A stretch of 64,000 nt of DNA from Nocardioides pantholopis (GTDB lineage Bacteria > Actinomycetota > Actinomycetes > Propionibacteriales > Nocardioidaceae): positions 372,001 through 436,000 of the forward strand of contig NZ_CP033324.1 of assembly GCF_003710085.1 (NCBI RefSeq), read 5' to 3'. Positions 1 to 8,687 of this stretch are shown piece after piece (the first letter of the stretch is position 1; every line of letters starts with the position of its first letter). The position numbers and the translations under genes were made by a program. The notes under the pieces are model-generated. The model made no database searches, was not told the origin of the DNA, and saw only the letters and a list, made by a program, of their open reading frames with translations.

Positions 1-807
1 GCCGCCGGCGAGTCCGACGCCTCCCGCGCCCGGATCGCCGCCCTGCTGCCCGGGGTGGAGCGCGCCAAGCCGACGGCGGTGGCCCGCGCCTGCGACGTGC
101 TGCTGCTGACGGTCCCCGACGACATGCTGGCGAACGTCGCCGCGACGCTCGCGGCCAGCGGCGCCCTGCGCCCCGGCCAGTACGTCGTGCACACCTCCGG
201 CCGGCACGGTCTGGCCGTGCTCGCCCCGGCCGCCGCGGCCGGCGCCCGGGTCGTGGCGCTGCACCCGGCGATGACCTTCACCGGCACCGCCCTTGACCTG
301 GAGCGGCTCTCCGGCTGCGCGTTCGGCCTCACCGCCGGCGAGGCGGAGCGCCCCGCCGCCGAGGCGCTGGTCGCCGACCTGGGCGGCACCATCACCTGGG
401 TGCCGGAGCAGATGCGCACGCTCTACCACGCGGGGCTCGCCCACGGCGCGAACCACCTGGTCACGCTGGTGAGCGAGGCGATGGAGATGCTGGCCGCCGC
501 CGGGTCCACCGACCCCGCCGCGACCCTACGCCCGCTGCTCGGCGCCGCCCTCGACAACGCGCTCGCCCAGGGCGACGCGGCGCTGACCGGGCCGATCGTG
601 CGCGGCGACGTCGGGACGGTCGAGGCGCACCTGGCCGACCTCGCCGCGAACGCGCCGCAGACCCTCGCCTCCTACGTCGCGCTGGCCCGCGCCACCGCGG
701 CGCGGGCGGTCACCGACGGACGGCTGCTCCCGATCCGGGCCCGGAAGCTGACAGCGGTCCTCGACCGTGCCGTCGCGGCCGCCCCCGGGGCGGAGGCGCA
801 CCGGTGA
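1..807 (+). CDS. Rossmann-fold / DUF2520 domain protein (5' end outside window)
   Basis: The reading frame is open from the first base, so the N-terminus with the dinucleotide-binding glycine motif is missing; 268 codons are visible. The visible part has the second half of a Rossmann fold (LLLTVPDDMLANVAA) and the conserved ALHPAMTFTGT stretch, followed by the all-helical C-terminal domain typical of the DUF2520 family. Members resemble 6-phosphogluconate or ketopantoate reductase folds and often sit directly before panC in actinobacteria, which suggests a role near pantothenate synthesis, possibly reduction of ketopantoate; this is inference. Its TGA overlaps the panC GTG by four bases, so the two are translationally coupled. 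Confidence 0.85.
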   Translation, partial: AAGESDASRARIAALLPGVERAKPTAVARACDVLLLTVPDDMLANVAATLAASGALRPGQYVVHTSGRHGLAVLAPAAAAGARVVALHPAMTFTGTALDLERLSGCAFGLTAGEAERPAAEALVADLGGTITWVPEQMRTLYHAGLAHGANHLVTLVSEAMEMLAAAGSTDPAATLRPLLGAALDNALAQGDAALTGPIVRGDVGTVEAHLADLAANAPQTLASYVALARATAARAVTDGRLLPIRARKLTAVLDRAVAAAPGAEAHR

Positions 808-1748
808 CGACGACCCGACCGCTCCTCGCCCGGACCCGCGAGGAGCTCGCCGGCCTGCTGTCCGGCCCCCGCTCCGCGGGGCACCGGGTCGGGCTGGTGC
901 CGACGATGGGCGCCCTGCACGACGGGCACGCCAGCCTGATGCGGACCGCCCGCGAGCAGGTCGGCCCCGGCCCCGTGGTGGTGTCGATCTTCGTCAACCC
1001 CCTGCAGTTCGGGCCGGGCGAGGACCTGGACCGCTACCCGCGCAGCCTCGAGGCCGATCTCGACCTGTGCGCCCGTGAGGGCGTCGACGTGGTCTTCGCG
1101 CCCGCGGCCGAGGAGGTCTACCCCGGTGGGATCTCGGCCGGGTCGGCGGGCGAAGCGGTGACGGTCGACCCCGGGCCGTTGGCCGACATCCTCGAGGGCC
1201 GGACCCGCCCCGGGCACTTCCGCGGCGTGCTGACAGTCGTCGCCAAGCTCTTCGGGCTGGTGCGCCCCGACGTCGCGGTGTTCGGGCAGAAGGACTACCA
1301 GCAGCTGGTGCTGGTCCGGCGGATGGTCGCGGACCTGTGCCTGGGCGTCGACGTGGTCGGCGCCGAGACCGTCCGCGAGAGCGACGGGCTGGCCCGCTCC
1401 AGCCGCAACCGCTACCTCGGCGAGACCGAGCGCGGCGAGGCCGTGTGGCTGAGCCGGGCACTGCACGCGGCGCAGCAGAACGCCGGGTTCGGCGCGGGCG
1501 TGGCCCTCGACGAGGCGCGCGCGGAGCTGCGCCGCGCCAAGGCGGTCGAGCTCGACTACCTGATCATCACCACCCCCGACCTCGAGCCGCTGCCGGCCGA
1601 GGTCCCGCCGGGCATCGAGGCCCGGATCCTGGTGGCCGCCCGCGTGGGCAGCACCCGGCTGATCGACAACCTGCCCCTCCACCTCGGGGCACGACCCGGC
1701 TCGACCACGTCCGTGGCGGGCACGAACCACACCCAGGGAGTCAGCTGA
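804..1748 (+). CDS. panC: Pantothenate synthetase PanC
   Basis: 314 residues. It condenses pantoate with beta-alanine using ATP in the cytoplasm, the last step of pantothenate synthesis. Family signatures are present: [11 protein letters not shown] near residue 32 (HIGH-type nucleotide motif), [21 protein letters not shown] near residue 60, FGQKDYQQL near residue 160 (KDxQQ) and SRNRYL near residue 200. The GTG start at 804 lies inside the stop of the upstream gene and the stop at 1746-1748 overlaps the panD ATG, so this is a tight operon. The C-terminal about 20 residues are low complexity. Identity is secure. Confidence 0.97.
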   Translation: MTTTRPLLARTREELAGLLSGPRSAGHRVGLVPTMGALHDGHASLMRTAREQVGPGPVVVSIFVNPLQFGPGEDLDRYPRSLEADLDLCAREGVDVVFAPAAEEVYPGGISAGSAGEAVTVDPGPLADILEGRTRPGHFRGVLTVVAKLFGLVRPDVAVFGQKDYQQLVLVRRMVADLCLGVDVVGAETVRESDGLARSSRNRYLGETERGEAVWLSRALHAAQQNAGFGAGVALDEARAELRRAKAVELDYLIITTPDLEPLPAEVPPGIEARILVAARVGSTRLIDNLPLHLGARPGSTTSVAGTNHTQGVS

Positions 1749-2167
1749 TGCTGCGCACCATGATGAAGAGCAAGATCCACCGGGCCACCGTCACCCAGGC
1801 GGACCTGCACTACGTCGGCTCGGTCACCGTCGACGAGGACCTGCTCGACGCCGCCGACCTGCTGGCCGGCGAGCTCGTCCACATCGTCGACATCACCAAC
1901 GGTGCCCGGCTGGAGACCTACACGATCGCCGGCGAGCGCGGCTCCGGAATCATCGGCATCAACGGCGCGGCCGCCCGGCTGGTGCACCCCGGCGACCTGG
2001 TGATCCTCATCGGCTACGGCCAGATGGAGACCGCTGAGGCCCGCGAGCACCGCCCGCACGTGGTCTTCGTCGACGCCGACAACAAGATCCTGGCCACCGG
2101 CTTCGACCCCGCCGAGGCCATCGCCGGCTCCGGGCTGGTCCGCGGCGACCGCGCCGCGAACCGGTAG
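1748..2167 (+). CDS. panD: Aspartate 1-decarboxylase PanD (pyruvoyl-dependent)
   Basis: 139 residues, the family's usual length. It decarboxylates L-aspartate to beta-alanine, which PanC uses. The proenzyme self-cleaves at Gly-Ser in [10 protein letters not shown] (residues 19-28), making a pyruvoyl group on the Ser. Other conserved parts are [16 protein letters not shown] at the N-terminus, [22 protein letters not shown] and [10 protein letters not shown] longer open frame extends upstream inside panC, but the ATG at 1748 overlaps the panC stop and gives the canonical N-terminus. Directly after its TAG the same frame continues into a nadC remnant, so the last few codons could have been created by that deletion. 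Confidence 0.96.
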   Translation: MLRTMMKSKIHRATVTQADLHYVGSVTVDEDLLDAADLLAGELVHIVDITNGARLETYTIAGERGSGIIGINGAAARLVHPGDLVILIGYGQMETAEAREHRPHVVFVDADNKILATGFDPAEAIAGSGLVRGDRAANR

Positions 2168-2371
2168 AACCTCCTCGACGACCTGGACCCGGCCCCGATG
2201 GCCGAGGCGGTCCGGATCACCGCCGGGCGTGCGACCCTGGAGGCCTCGGGCGGGCTGACCCTGGAGCGGGCGCGCGCGGTGGCCGCCACCGGCGTCGACC
2301 TCATCTCGGTCGGGGCGCTGACTCACTCGGTCGTGGTCTTCGACCTCGGCCTCGACCTGCGGGAGCCGTGA
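2168..2371 (+). pseudogene. nadC: C-terminal remnant of nicotinate-nucleotide pyrophosphorylase NadC
   Basis: Translating 2168-2371 gives 67 residues with no start at the beginning (first ATG at 2198). They match the end of NadC: LLDDLDPAPMAEAV (normally MLDN..), LEASGGLTLERARAVAATGV and DLISVGALTHSV, ending in LGLDLREP. These are the last barrel strands of quinolinate phosphoribosyltransferase (about residue 217 onward of about 285). The catalytic Arg, His and Lys residues upstream are absent. The fragment begins immediately after the panD stop, in the panD frame. In related actinobacteria panC-panD-nadB-nadC-coaX is a usual order (from memory), so nadB and three quarters of nadC appear to have been lost here. 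Confidence 0.85.
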
Positions 2372-3141
2372 TGTTGCTCGCCACCGACATCGGCAACAGC
2401 CACACGATCCTCGGCCTGCTCGCCGGCGGCGAGGTCGCCGCCGACTGGCGGGTCGCGACCGACGAGCGGCGCACCGCCGACGAGTGGTCGGTGCTGCTGC
2501 GCGGCCTCCTCGGCCCGCGGCTGGAGGAGGTCGACGGGATCGCCGTGTGCGCGACCGTGCCCGCGGTGCTGCACGAGTGGCGGGCGATGCTCGCCGAGCA
2601 CTTCCCGGACGTGACCTGCGTGGTCGTGGAGCCCGGGGTCCGCACCGGCGTCCCGGTCCTCATGGACAACCCGCGCGAGGTCGGCTCGGACCGGATCGTC
2701 AACGCGCTCGCGGCCGCCACGCTGTACGGCGGCCCGGCCATCGTCGTGGACTTCGGCGGGACCGCCACGACCTTCGACGTGGTGAGCGCCGCCGGCCAGT
2801 ACGTCGGCGGGGCGATCGCCCCCGGCATCGAGCTCTCGCTCGAGGCCCTGGGCGACCGGGGCGCGCAGCTGCGCAAGGTCGAGATCCAGCGGCCGCGGGC
2901 GGTGATAGCGAAGAACACCGTGGAGGCGCTCCAGTCCGGGCTGCTCTTCGGCGTCGCCAGCCAGGTCGAGGGAATCGTGACCCGGATGGTCGCCGAGCTC
3001 GGCGTGCCCGCGGAGTCGGTGCACGTCGTCGCCACCGGCTACCTCGCGCCGCTGGTCACCGGCGAGTGCTCGGTATTCACCGACCATTCCCCGTGGCTCA
3101 CCCTCCTCGGACTGGAAATGGTCTTCGGGCGCAACTGCTGA
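2368..3141 (+). CDS. coaX: Type III pantothenate kinase CoaX
   Basis: 257 residues from GTG 2368, or 256 from ATG 2371. It phosphorylates pantothenate, the first step from pantothenate to coenzyme A. ASKHA-type motifs are visible: DIGNSHT at residues 7-13 (phosphate 1), DNPREVGSDRIVN near residue 100, VVDFGGTATTFDV near 125 (phosphate 2) and GGAIAPGIELSLEAL near 145. It follows the nadC remnant with overlapping stop and start (GTGATG), so it still reads as the last gene of the pan operon. Confidence 0.95.
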   Translation: MMLLATDIGNSHTILGLLAGGEVAADWRVATDERRTADEWSVLLRGLLGPRLEEVDGIAVCATVPAVLHEWRAMLAEHFPDVTCVVVEPGVRTGVPVLMDNPREVGSDRIVNALAAATLYGGPAIVVDFGGTATTFDVVSAAGQYVGGAIAPGIELSLEALGDRGAQLRKVEIQRPRAVIAKNTVEALQSGLLFGVASQVEGIVTRMVAELGVPAESVHVVATGYLAPLVTGECSVFTDHSPWLTLLGLEMVFGRNC

Positions 3142-3383
3142 CCGAGAGCACTCCGGCGGTCGAATTGGTTGCCCTGGCAAATGTCGAGAAAACCGCACCA
3201 CACCCGGTGCCGCCCGGCGGGGTGCGGCCGCGTGGGGCAGGAAAGGCGCAGCGACATTCCTCACCTATTTTCGAGGTTTGTCCGGTAAGAAATGGCGGTG
3301 GGGAAGCCGCCGTGCCATGATCAGAGAATTGGCGCATTCCCGGCCCGCAACGGGAAATGCATTCAGACTCTGAGTGAGGAACC
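3142..3383 (+). promoter_or_regulatory. AT-richer leader region upstream of lsr2
   Basis: This 242-base gap is clearly richer in A and T than its surroundings. It holds two short inverted repeats: GGCGG/CCGCC around 3293-3310, and GCATTCCCG (3334-3342) facing CGGGAAATGC (3351-3360). The second would form a hairpin about 20 bases before the GAGGAA ribosome site (3376-3381). No clear -35/-10 pair was found. Lsr2 binds AT-rich DNA, so autoregulation is plausible; this is inference. Confidence 0.45.
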
Positions 3384-3728
3384 ATGGTGCAGAAGATCCA
3401 CATCGTTCTCGAAGACGACATCGACGGCGGCGAGGCGAACGAGACCGTCACCTTCGGTCTCGACGGGACCTCGTACGAGATCGACCTCAACGACAAGAAT
3501 GCCGCCGCCCTGCGCGACCTCCTCGCGCCGTACGTCGGCCACGCCCGCAAGGTCGGCTCGACTCCCCGTCGTGGCAGCGGCTCCGGCCGACGCTCCGCGG
3601 CGAGCGCGCCCGCCGGTGGGCCGAGCGCCCGCGAGATCCGCGACTGGGCCCGGGCCAACGGCCACGACGTCCCCGACCGCGGCCGGGTCTCCGCGGAGGT
3701 CCGCGAGGCGTACGAGGCCGCGCACTAG
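3384..3728 (+). CDS. lsr2: Lsr2 nucleoid-associated xenogeneic silencer
   Basis: 114 residues, standard length for this H-NS-like protein, which bridges AT-rich DNA and silences foreign genes. The N-terminal oligomerisation domain is recognisable (MVQKIHIVLEDDIDGGEA, then VTFGLDGTSYEIDL and AALRDLLAPYVGHARKV). A flexible Ser/Gly/Arg linker (about residues 55-75) leads to the C-terminal DNA-binding domain, IRDWARANGHDVPDRGRV, with the RGR minor-groove clamp at about residues 99-101. The ATG follows GAGGAA at good spacing. The gene is monocistronic, with a hairpin terminator right after it. Confidence 0.96.
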   Translation: MVQKIHIVLEDDIDGGEANETVTFGLDGTSYEIDLNDKNAAALRDLLAPYVGHARKVGSTPRRGSGSGRRSAASAPAGGPSAREIRDWARANGHDVPDRGRVSAEVREAYEAAH

Positions 3729-3741
3729 AGGCACCGGCGAC

Positions 3742-3774
3742 GGGCCCGCCCCACCCCGGGGTGGGGCGGGTCCC
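3742..3774 (+). terminator. Strong hairpin after lsr2
   Basis: The arms GGGCCCGCCCCACCCC and GGGGTGGGGCGGGTCCC pair almost perfectly with essentially no loop, 14 bases after the lsr2 stop. There is no T tract, as is usual for actinobacterial terminators. Confidence 0.75.
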
Positions 3775-3807
3775 GCGGCCGAGGCGCCGCGACCGGGCGG
3801 GGTCCGT

Positions 3808-3821
3808 GTTCGCTCACAGCG
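3808..3821 (+). promoter_or_regulatory. ClgR-type operator upstream of clpC
   Basis: GTTCGC-TCACA-GCG matches the actinobacterial ClgR consensus (GTTCGC-5N-GCG in Streptomyces; CGCYNANRGCG in Corynebacterium). It lies about 30 bases before a -10-like TAGGCT (3852-3857) and 112 bases before the clpC ATG, the placement expected for an activator site. Confidence 0.75.
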
Positions 3822-3851
3822 GATGCCCGTGGCCGCCCGGGTGGGAACGCG

Positions 3852-3857
3852 TAGGCT
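3852..3857 (+). promoter_or_regulatory. Putative clpC -10 box
   Basis: TAGGCT fits the actinobacterial TANNNT -10. No good -35 precedes it, as is common for activator-dependent promoters, and the ClgR site ends 30 bases upstream. It implies a leader of about 70 bases. Confidence 0.45.
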
Positions 3858-3932
3858 GTCAGCGGGGTTAGTTCTACCAACACCACCCGCGCTGCCCAGG
3901 CCGGGAGGACCCGAAGTTCAGGAGCGATACGC

Positions 3933-6506
3933 ATGTTCGAGCGGTTCACCGACCGAGCCCGACGAGTTGTCGTGCTGGCCCAGGAAGAGGCCCGCATGCT
4001 CTCCCACAACTACATCGGCACCGAGCACATCCTGCTCGGTCTGATCCACGAGGGCGAGGGCGTCGCGGCCAAGGCGCTCGAGAGCCTCGACATCTCGCTC
4101 GAGGCCGTGCGTGCCCAGGTCGAGGAGATCATCGGCCAGGGCCAGCAGGCCCCGAGCGGCCACATCCCCTTCACGCCGCGTGCGAAGAAGGTTCTCGAGC
4201 TGTCCCTGCGCGAGGCGCTGCAGCTCGGCCACAGCTACATCGGGACCGAGCACATCCTGCTCGGCCTGATCCGCGAGGGCGAGGGCGTCGCCGCCCAGGT
4301 GCTGCAGAAGCTCGGCGCCGACCTGAACCGGGTCCGCCAGCAGGTGATCCAGCTGCTCTCCGGCTTCCAGGGCAAGGAGTCCTCGCAGTCGGCTGCCGCC
4401 ACCGGCGCCTCCGGCGACGCGCCGTCCTCCTCGCTGGTCCTCGACCAGTTCGGCCGCAACCTGACCCAGGACGCCCGCGAGGGCAAGCTGGACCCGGTCA
4501 TCGGCCGTGACCAGGAGATCGAGCGGGTCATGCAGATCCTCTCGCGGCGCACGAAGAACAACCCGGTGCTGATCGGCGAGCCCGGCGTCGGCAAGACCAC
4601 GATCGTCGAGGGCCTGGCCCAGGACATCGTCAAGGGCAACGTGCCCGAGACGCTGAAGGACAAGCAGATCTACACCCTCGACCTCGGCGCGCTGGTCGCC
4701 GGCTCCCGCTACCGCGGTGACTTCGAGGAGCGGCTGAAGAAGGTCCTCAAGGAGATCCGCACCCGCGGCGACATCGTGCTGTTCATCGACGAGATCCACA
4801 CCCTCGTCGGTGCGGGCGCGGCCGAGGGCGCGATCGACGCCGCCAGCATCCTCAAGCCGATGCTGGCCCGCGGCGAGCTGCAGACCATCGGTGCGACCAC
4901 GCTCGACGAGTACCGCAAGTACCTCGAGAAGGACGCCGCGCTGGAGCGCCGCTTCCAGCCGATCCAGGTCGCCGAGCCGTCCATCGCGCACACCATCGAG
5001 ATGCTCAAGGGGCTGCGCGACCGCTACGAGGCGCACCACCGCGTCACGATCACCGACGAGGCGCTGGTCTCGGCCGCGACCCTCGCCGACCGCTACATCT
5101 CCGACCGCTTCCTGCCGGACAAGGCGATCGACCTGATCGACGAGGCCGGCTCCCGGCTGCGGATCCGCCGGATGACGGCCCCCGCCGACCTGCGCGAGTT
5201 CGACGACAAGATCGACGACGTGCGCCAGCGCAAGGAGGCCGCCATCGACGGCCAGGACTTCGAGGCCGCTGCCCGCCTCCGCGACGAGGAGAAGCAGCTG
5301 ATCGCGAAGAAGTCCGACCGCGAGAAGCAGTGGCGCGCCGGCGACATGGACGAGGTGGCCGAGGTCGACGAGGAGCTCATCGCCGAGGTCCTCGCGGTCG
5401 CGACCGGCATCCCGATCGTCAAGCTCTCCGAGGAGGAGTCCACGCGGCTGCTCAAGATGGAGGACGAGCTGCACCGTCGGGTGATCGGCCAGGACGAGGC
5501 CGTCAAGGCGCTCTCCCGCGCGATCCGGCGTACCCGCGCCGGGCTGAAGGACCCGAAGCGTCCCGGCGGGTCGTTCATCTTCGCCGGCCCCTCGGGCGTC
5601 GGCAAGACGTGGCTGTCGAAGACCCTCGCCGAGTTCCTCTTCGGCGACGAGGACGCGCTGATCCAGCTCGACATGAGCGAGTTCGGCGAGAAGCACACGG
5701 TCTCGCGGCTCTTCGGCTCGCCCCCCGGCTACGTCGGCTACGAGGAGGGCGGCCAGCTCACCGAGAAGGTGCGCCGCAAGCCGTTCTCGGTGGTGCTCTT
5801 CGACGAGGTCGAGAAGGCCCACCCGGACATCTTCAACAGCCTGCTGCAGATCCTCGAGGAAGGTCGCCTGACCGACTCGCAGGGCCGGGTGGTGGACTTC
5901 AAGAACACCGTCATCATCATGACCACCAACCTCGGCACCCGCGACATCGCCAAGGGCGTCAACCTCGGCTTCGGGCAGGGGCTGGGCGGTCCCGGCTCCT
6001 ACGACCGGATGAAGGCGAAGGTCTCCGACGAGCTCAAGCAGCACTTCCGGCCCGAGTTCCTCAACCGCGTCGACGAGGTCATCGTGTTCCCGCCGCTCTC
6101 GCAGGAGCAGATCGTGGCGATGGTCGACAACATGATCGCCACGGTGGAGATCCGGCTGCGCGACCGGGACATGAAGCTCGAGCTGACCCAGGCGGCCAAG
6201 AACCTCCTGGCGGAGCGCGGCTTCGACCCGGTGCTCGGTGCCCGGCCGCTGCGTCGCACGATCCAGCGCGAGATCGAGGACGTGATGGCCGAGAAGATGC
6301 TCTTCGGCGAGATCGGCCCCGGCATGATCGTGCTGGTCGACGTCGAGGGCGAGGGCCCGACCGCGTCGTTCACCTTCCACGGCCAGAAGGTCGGCGAGCT
6401 GCCCGACCTGCCGCCGCTCGAGACGGTGGCGATCGGCGAGGCGACGACCGAAGGCCCGGACGACTCCGAGGGGCCGATCGACGTCCCGCGCGCCGAGAAC
6501 GACTGA
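3933..6506 (+). CDS. clpC: ATP-dependent Clp protease ATPase subunit ClpC
   Basis: 857 residues, full length. It is the hexameric AAA+ unfoldase that feeds substrates to ClpP. In order: two Clp_N repeats (about residues 5-140, [11 protein letters not shown] occurring twice), AAA-1 with Walker [10 protein letters not shown] near 210 and Walker [11 protein letters not shown] near 280, a UVR domain with coiled middle part (about 415-455), and AAA-2 with GPSGVGKTW near 550 and [12 protein letters not shown] near 620. The VGF-like ClpP loop region follows (VNLGFGQG). The C-terminus is acidic. AGGAG at 3920-3924 supports the ATG at 3933. A ClgR site upstream suggests induction under proteolytic stress. 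Confidence 0.98.
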   Translation: MFERFTDRARRVVVLAQEEARMLSHNYIGTEHILLGLIHEGEGVAAKALESLDISLEAVRAQVEEIIGQGQQAPSGHIPFTPRAKKVLELSLREALQLGHSYIGTEHILLGLIREGEGVAAQVLQKLGADLNRVRQQVIQLLSGFQGKESSQSAAATGASGDAPSSSLVLDQFGRNLTQDAREGKLDPVIGRDQEIERVMQILSRRTKNNPVLIGEPGVGKTTIVEGLAQDIVKGNVPETLKDKQIYTLDLGALVAGSRYRGDFEERLKKVLKEIRTRGDIVLFIDEIHTLVGAGAAEGAIDAASILKPMLARGELQTIGATTLDEYRKYLEKDAALERRFQPIQVAEPSIAHTIEMLKGLRDRYEAHHRVTITDEALVSAATLADRYISDRFLPDKAIDLIDEAGSRLRIRRMTAPADLREFDDKIDDVRQRKEAAIDGQDFEAAARLRDEEKQLIAKKSDREKQWRAGDMDEVAEVDEELIAEVLAVATGIPIVKLSEEESTRLLKMEDELHRRVIGQDEAVKALSRAIRRTRAGLKDPKRPGGSFIFAGPSGVGKTWLSKTLAEFLFGDEDALIQLDMSEFGEKHTVSRLFGSPPGYVGYEEGGQLTEKVRRKPFSVVLFDEVEKAHPDIFNSLLQILEEGRLTDSQGRVVDFKNTVIIMTTNLGTRDIAKGVNLGFGQGLGGPGSYDRMKAKVSDELKQHFRPEFLNRVDEVIVFPPLSQEQIVAMVDNMIATVEIRLRDRDMKLELTQAAKNLLAERGFDPVLGARPLRRTIQREIEDVMAEKMLFGEIGPGMIVLVDVEGEGPTASFTFHGQKVGELPDLPPLETVAIGEATTEGPDDSEGPIDVPRAEND

Positions 6507-6536
6507 GCCGACGCGGGTCGCCGACCCGCTGAGCGC

Positions 6537-6578
6537 CGCACGAGGGGGGACCGCCGCAGGGCGGTCCCCCCTCGTGCG
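6537..6578 (+). terminator. Perfect 19-bp hairpin after clpC
   Basis: The arms 6537-6555 and 6560-6578 are exact reverse complements (CGCACGAGGGGGGACCGCC and its partner) around a four-base loop GCAG, 31 bases after the clpC stop. It is the strongest terminator-like structure in the window. Confidence 0.85.
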
Positions 6579-6589
6579 TGCGGCTGGGC

Positions 6590-6595
6590 TTTAAT
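6590..6595 (+). promoter_or_regulatory. -10 box for the sulfotransferase-like gene
   Basis: TTTAAT ends six bases before GTG 6602, giving a leaderless transcript. A possible GTG at 6578 lies inside the clpC terminator stem and upstream of this box, so it is not used. Confidence 0.6.
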
Positions 6596-6601
6596 GGCGC
6601 G

Positions 6602-7744
6602 GTGGCCACCCCGATCTACCTGCACGTCGGCCTGAAGAAGACCGGCACCTCCTACCTGCAGGGCGTGGCGTGGGCGTCCCGCGAGGCGCTCGCCGCCCAG
6701 GGGCTCGCCCTGGTGCCCGGCTCGCAGCGCGAGATGTTCGACCTGATGCTGGACGTGCGGGACCGCTACGACCCCGAGGCGGACCCCGCGCGGGTGCGGG
6801 GCGCGCTGGACCGGCTCCCCGGCCAGGTCCGTGCCGCCGGTGCCCGGGCGGCGCTGGTGAGCGAGGAGTCGCTGTCGGTGGCGACCCGCGAGCAGGCGGA
6901 CCGGATGCGGGCGGCGCTGGCGGGCCACGAGGTCCACCTGGTGCTCACCGTGCGCGACCTCGCCCGGCAGGTGCCCTCCGCGTGGCAGCAGTCGGTGCAG
7001 GCCCGCGGCTCGATCCCGTTCGACCGGTACGTCGACGCCGTGGTCCGCGGCGCCGGTCCCGGCGCCCGCCGCTTCCGCCGGTCCCAGGACGTCCTCGACG
7101 TGCTGGACCGCTGGGCTGGCGGGCTGCCGCCCGAGCGGGTGCACCTGGTGACCGTGCCGCAGCGCGGCGCCCCGCCCGGGGTGCTCGCGGAGCGGTTCTT
7201 CGGCCTGCTCGGCGTGGACCCGGCGGGACTCTCCGAGGGCGCCACGTTCAACCACTCGATCGGCCGGGTCCAGGCCGAGCTGCTGGCCCGGGTCAACGGC
7301 CGGCTGCCCGACGCCGCGCGGCGCCGCGACCGCTACGGCGACGTCGGGAAGCGCTACTTCGCCCAGCAGGTCCTCGCCGCCCAGACCGGCCGGCCCGCCC
7401 GGATGCCGGCCGCCTGGCAGTCCTGGTGCGTCGAGCGGGCCGACGAGGTCGTGGCCGCGGTCCGTGACCGGGGCTACGACGTGGTCGGCGACCTGGCCGA
7501 CCTGCGCCCGGACCCCGCCTCGTTCGCGGCGCAGGACGCGGAGCCGGTCACGGACGGCGAGCTGCTCGAGGCGGCCGAGGAGGCGCTGGCCGCCCTGCTC
7601 GTGGACCGGGTCGCCGAGACCGACGAGCGCCGCGCCCGGCAGCGGGCCCGGCTGGACGCGGCCGCCGAGCCCGGGGACCGCCTGGCCGGCCTGGCGGGCC
7701 TGCTGGCGCGGCTGCGCCGGCGGGTCGGTCAGGGCAGGGCGTAG
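6602..7744 (+). CDS. Sulfotransferase-fold protein, function unknown
   Basis: 380 residues from GTG 6602. The N-terminus, IYLHVGLKKTGTSYLQ, has the shape of the 5'-phosphosulfate-binding loop of PAPS-dependent sulfotransferases (K..GT/SxxL). HLVLTVRDLARQVPSAWQ near residue 115-132 resembles the 3'-phosphate Arg/Ser segment (RDP..xxS). The C-terminal about 60 residues are Ala/Arg/Glu-rich and probably helical. Substrate unknown: it could modify a glycan or lipid, or be a non-enzymatic relative. It stands alone between a terminator and convergent mutY, whose end it overlaps by 16 bases. Confidence 0.7.
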   Translation: MATPIYLHVGLKKTGTSYLQGVAWASREALAAQGLALVPGSQREMFDLMLDVRDRYDPEADPARVRGALDRLPGQVRAAGARAALVSEESLSVATREQADRMRAALAGHEVHLVLTVRDLARQVPSAWQQSVQARGSIPFDRYVDAVVRGAGPGARRFRRSQDVLDVLDRWAGGLPPERVHLVTVPQRGAPPGVLAERFFGLLGVDPAGLSEGATFNHSIGRVQAELLARVNGRLPDAARRRDRYGDVGKRYFAQQVLAAQTGRPARMPAAWQSWCVERADEVVAAVRDRGYDVVGDLADLRPDPASFAAQDAEPVTDGELLEAAEEALAALLVDRVAETDERRARQRARLDAAAEPGDRLAGLAGLLARLRRRVGQGRA

Positions 7745-8595
7745 CTCTCGGGACCGGCCACGGCGACCAGGCCGTCCTCGACGAGGCTCGCCAGGCACCG
7801 GGTGCGCTGGCCGTCCTCGGCCCAGACGGCGTCCAGGCGGGTCCGGTGCACCGGACCCTCGGACTCGCGCAGCACCGCCAGGAGCCGGCCGCGGCACTGC
7901 CGGTCGGTGCCGGCCCAGGCCTGCGCCTTGCGCGGCGGCCCGTCGTACGCCGGGTGGCCGGCGGCTCGCCAGGCGCAGAGGTCCTCGACCGGACAGGCCG
8001 CGCAGCGCGGCCGGGCCGCGGTGCACACCAGGGCGCCCAGCTCCATGACCGCGACCGACCAGGTCGCCGCGGTCGGCTCGTCGTCGGGCAGGACGGCGGC
8101 CGCGGCGTCGCGCTCCGCCCGGGTCACGCTGAGGGCGGGCAGCTCCACGCCGCCCAGGGTGCGGGCGAGGACCCGGCGCACGTTGGTGTCGAGCACGACG
8201 TGGCGTCGCCCGTGGGCGAAGGTGGCGATCGCGGCGGCGGTGTAGTCCCCGACCCCGGGCAGCGAGCGCAGGTCGGCGTACTCGGCCGGGACCGCACCGC
8301 CGAACCGCTCCACGATCGCGGCCGCGGCGGCGTGCAGGCGCAGCGCCCGGCGGGGGTAGCCCAGGCGTCCCCAGGCCCGGACCGCCTCGCCGGCGGGCTC
8401 GGCCGCCAGGTCGGCCGGGGTGGGCCAGCGCTCGAGCCACTGCTCGTGGACGGGCAGCACCCGGCTGACGGGCGTCTGCTGGAGCATGAACTCCGAGACC
8501 ATGACCGACCAGGGGCTGGCCTGCGCGGAGCGCCACGGCAGCTCCCGGGCGTTGACGTCGTACCAGGCCAGGACCCGGTCGTGGAGCTCGCTCAT
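7729..8595 (-). CDS. mutY: A/G-specific adenine glycosylase MutY
   Basis: 288 residues. It removes adenine mispaired with 8-oxoguanine. SEFMLQQTPVSRV carries the catalytic Glu, LPGVGDYTAAAIATFAHG is the helix-hairpin-helix, and VLDTNVRRVLAR has the catalytic Asp. The [4Fe-4S] ligands are CTAARPRCAACPVEDLC (C-x6-C-x2-C-x5-C). It ends about 60 residues after the cluster, so the C-terminal NUDIX-like 8-oxoG recognition domain is reduced or missing, a form common in actinobacteria. The ATG at 8595 is chosen because CAGAAT ends seven bases before it; the ATG at 8604 lies inside that box. Confidence 0.93.
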   Translation of the reverse strand: MSELHDRVLAWYDVNARELPWRSAQASPWSVMVSEFMLQQTPVSRVLPVHEQWLERWPTPADLAAEPAGEAVRAWGRLGYPRRALRLHAAAAAIVERFGGAVPAEYADLRSLPGVGDYTAAAIATFAHGRRHVVLDTNVRRVLARTLGGVELPALSVTRAERDAAAAVLPDDEPTAATWSVAVMELGALVCTAARPRCAACPVEDLCAWRAAGHPAYDGPPRKAQAWAGTDRQCRGRLLAVLRESEGPVHRTRLDAVWAEDGQRTRCLASLVEDGLVAVAGPESYALP

Positions 8596-8602
8596 CGCGA
8601 CC

Positions 8603-8608
8603 ATTCTG
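8603..8608 (-). promoter_or_regulatory. -10 box of mutY
   Basis: Reverse strand CAGAAT followed by seven bases and ATG 8595: leaderless arrangement. Confidence 0.5.
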
Positions 8609-8674
8609 ACCGGTGCCCGCCGATCGGTGCCCGCCGCCTCGGAGTGGCACCGGAACCGGACGGCCCGCGCTGGC

Positions 8675-8680
8675 TAGCGT
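8675..8680 (+). promoter_or_regulatory. -10 box of the 8688 gene
   Basis: TAGCGT followed by seven bases and ATG 8688: leaderless arrangement. Confidence 0.6.
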
Positions 8681-8687
8681 GACCCTC

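Noticed and set aside
2168..2371. A short independent gene from ATG 2198 (57 codons)
   Set aside because: The residues match only the end of NadC and begin mid-domain, so a remnant is the better reading.
3918..6380. An 820-codon open frame antisense to clpC, and many other long antisense frames across the window
   Set aside because: High third-position GC creates long stop-free antisense frames. The translations are Leu/Val/Asp/Arg-rich with no domains, and the sense genes are certain.
6578..6601. GTG 6578 as start of the sulfotransferase-like gene
   Set aside because: It overlaps the clpC terminator stem and precedes the -10 box; GTG 6602 fits both.
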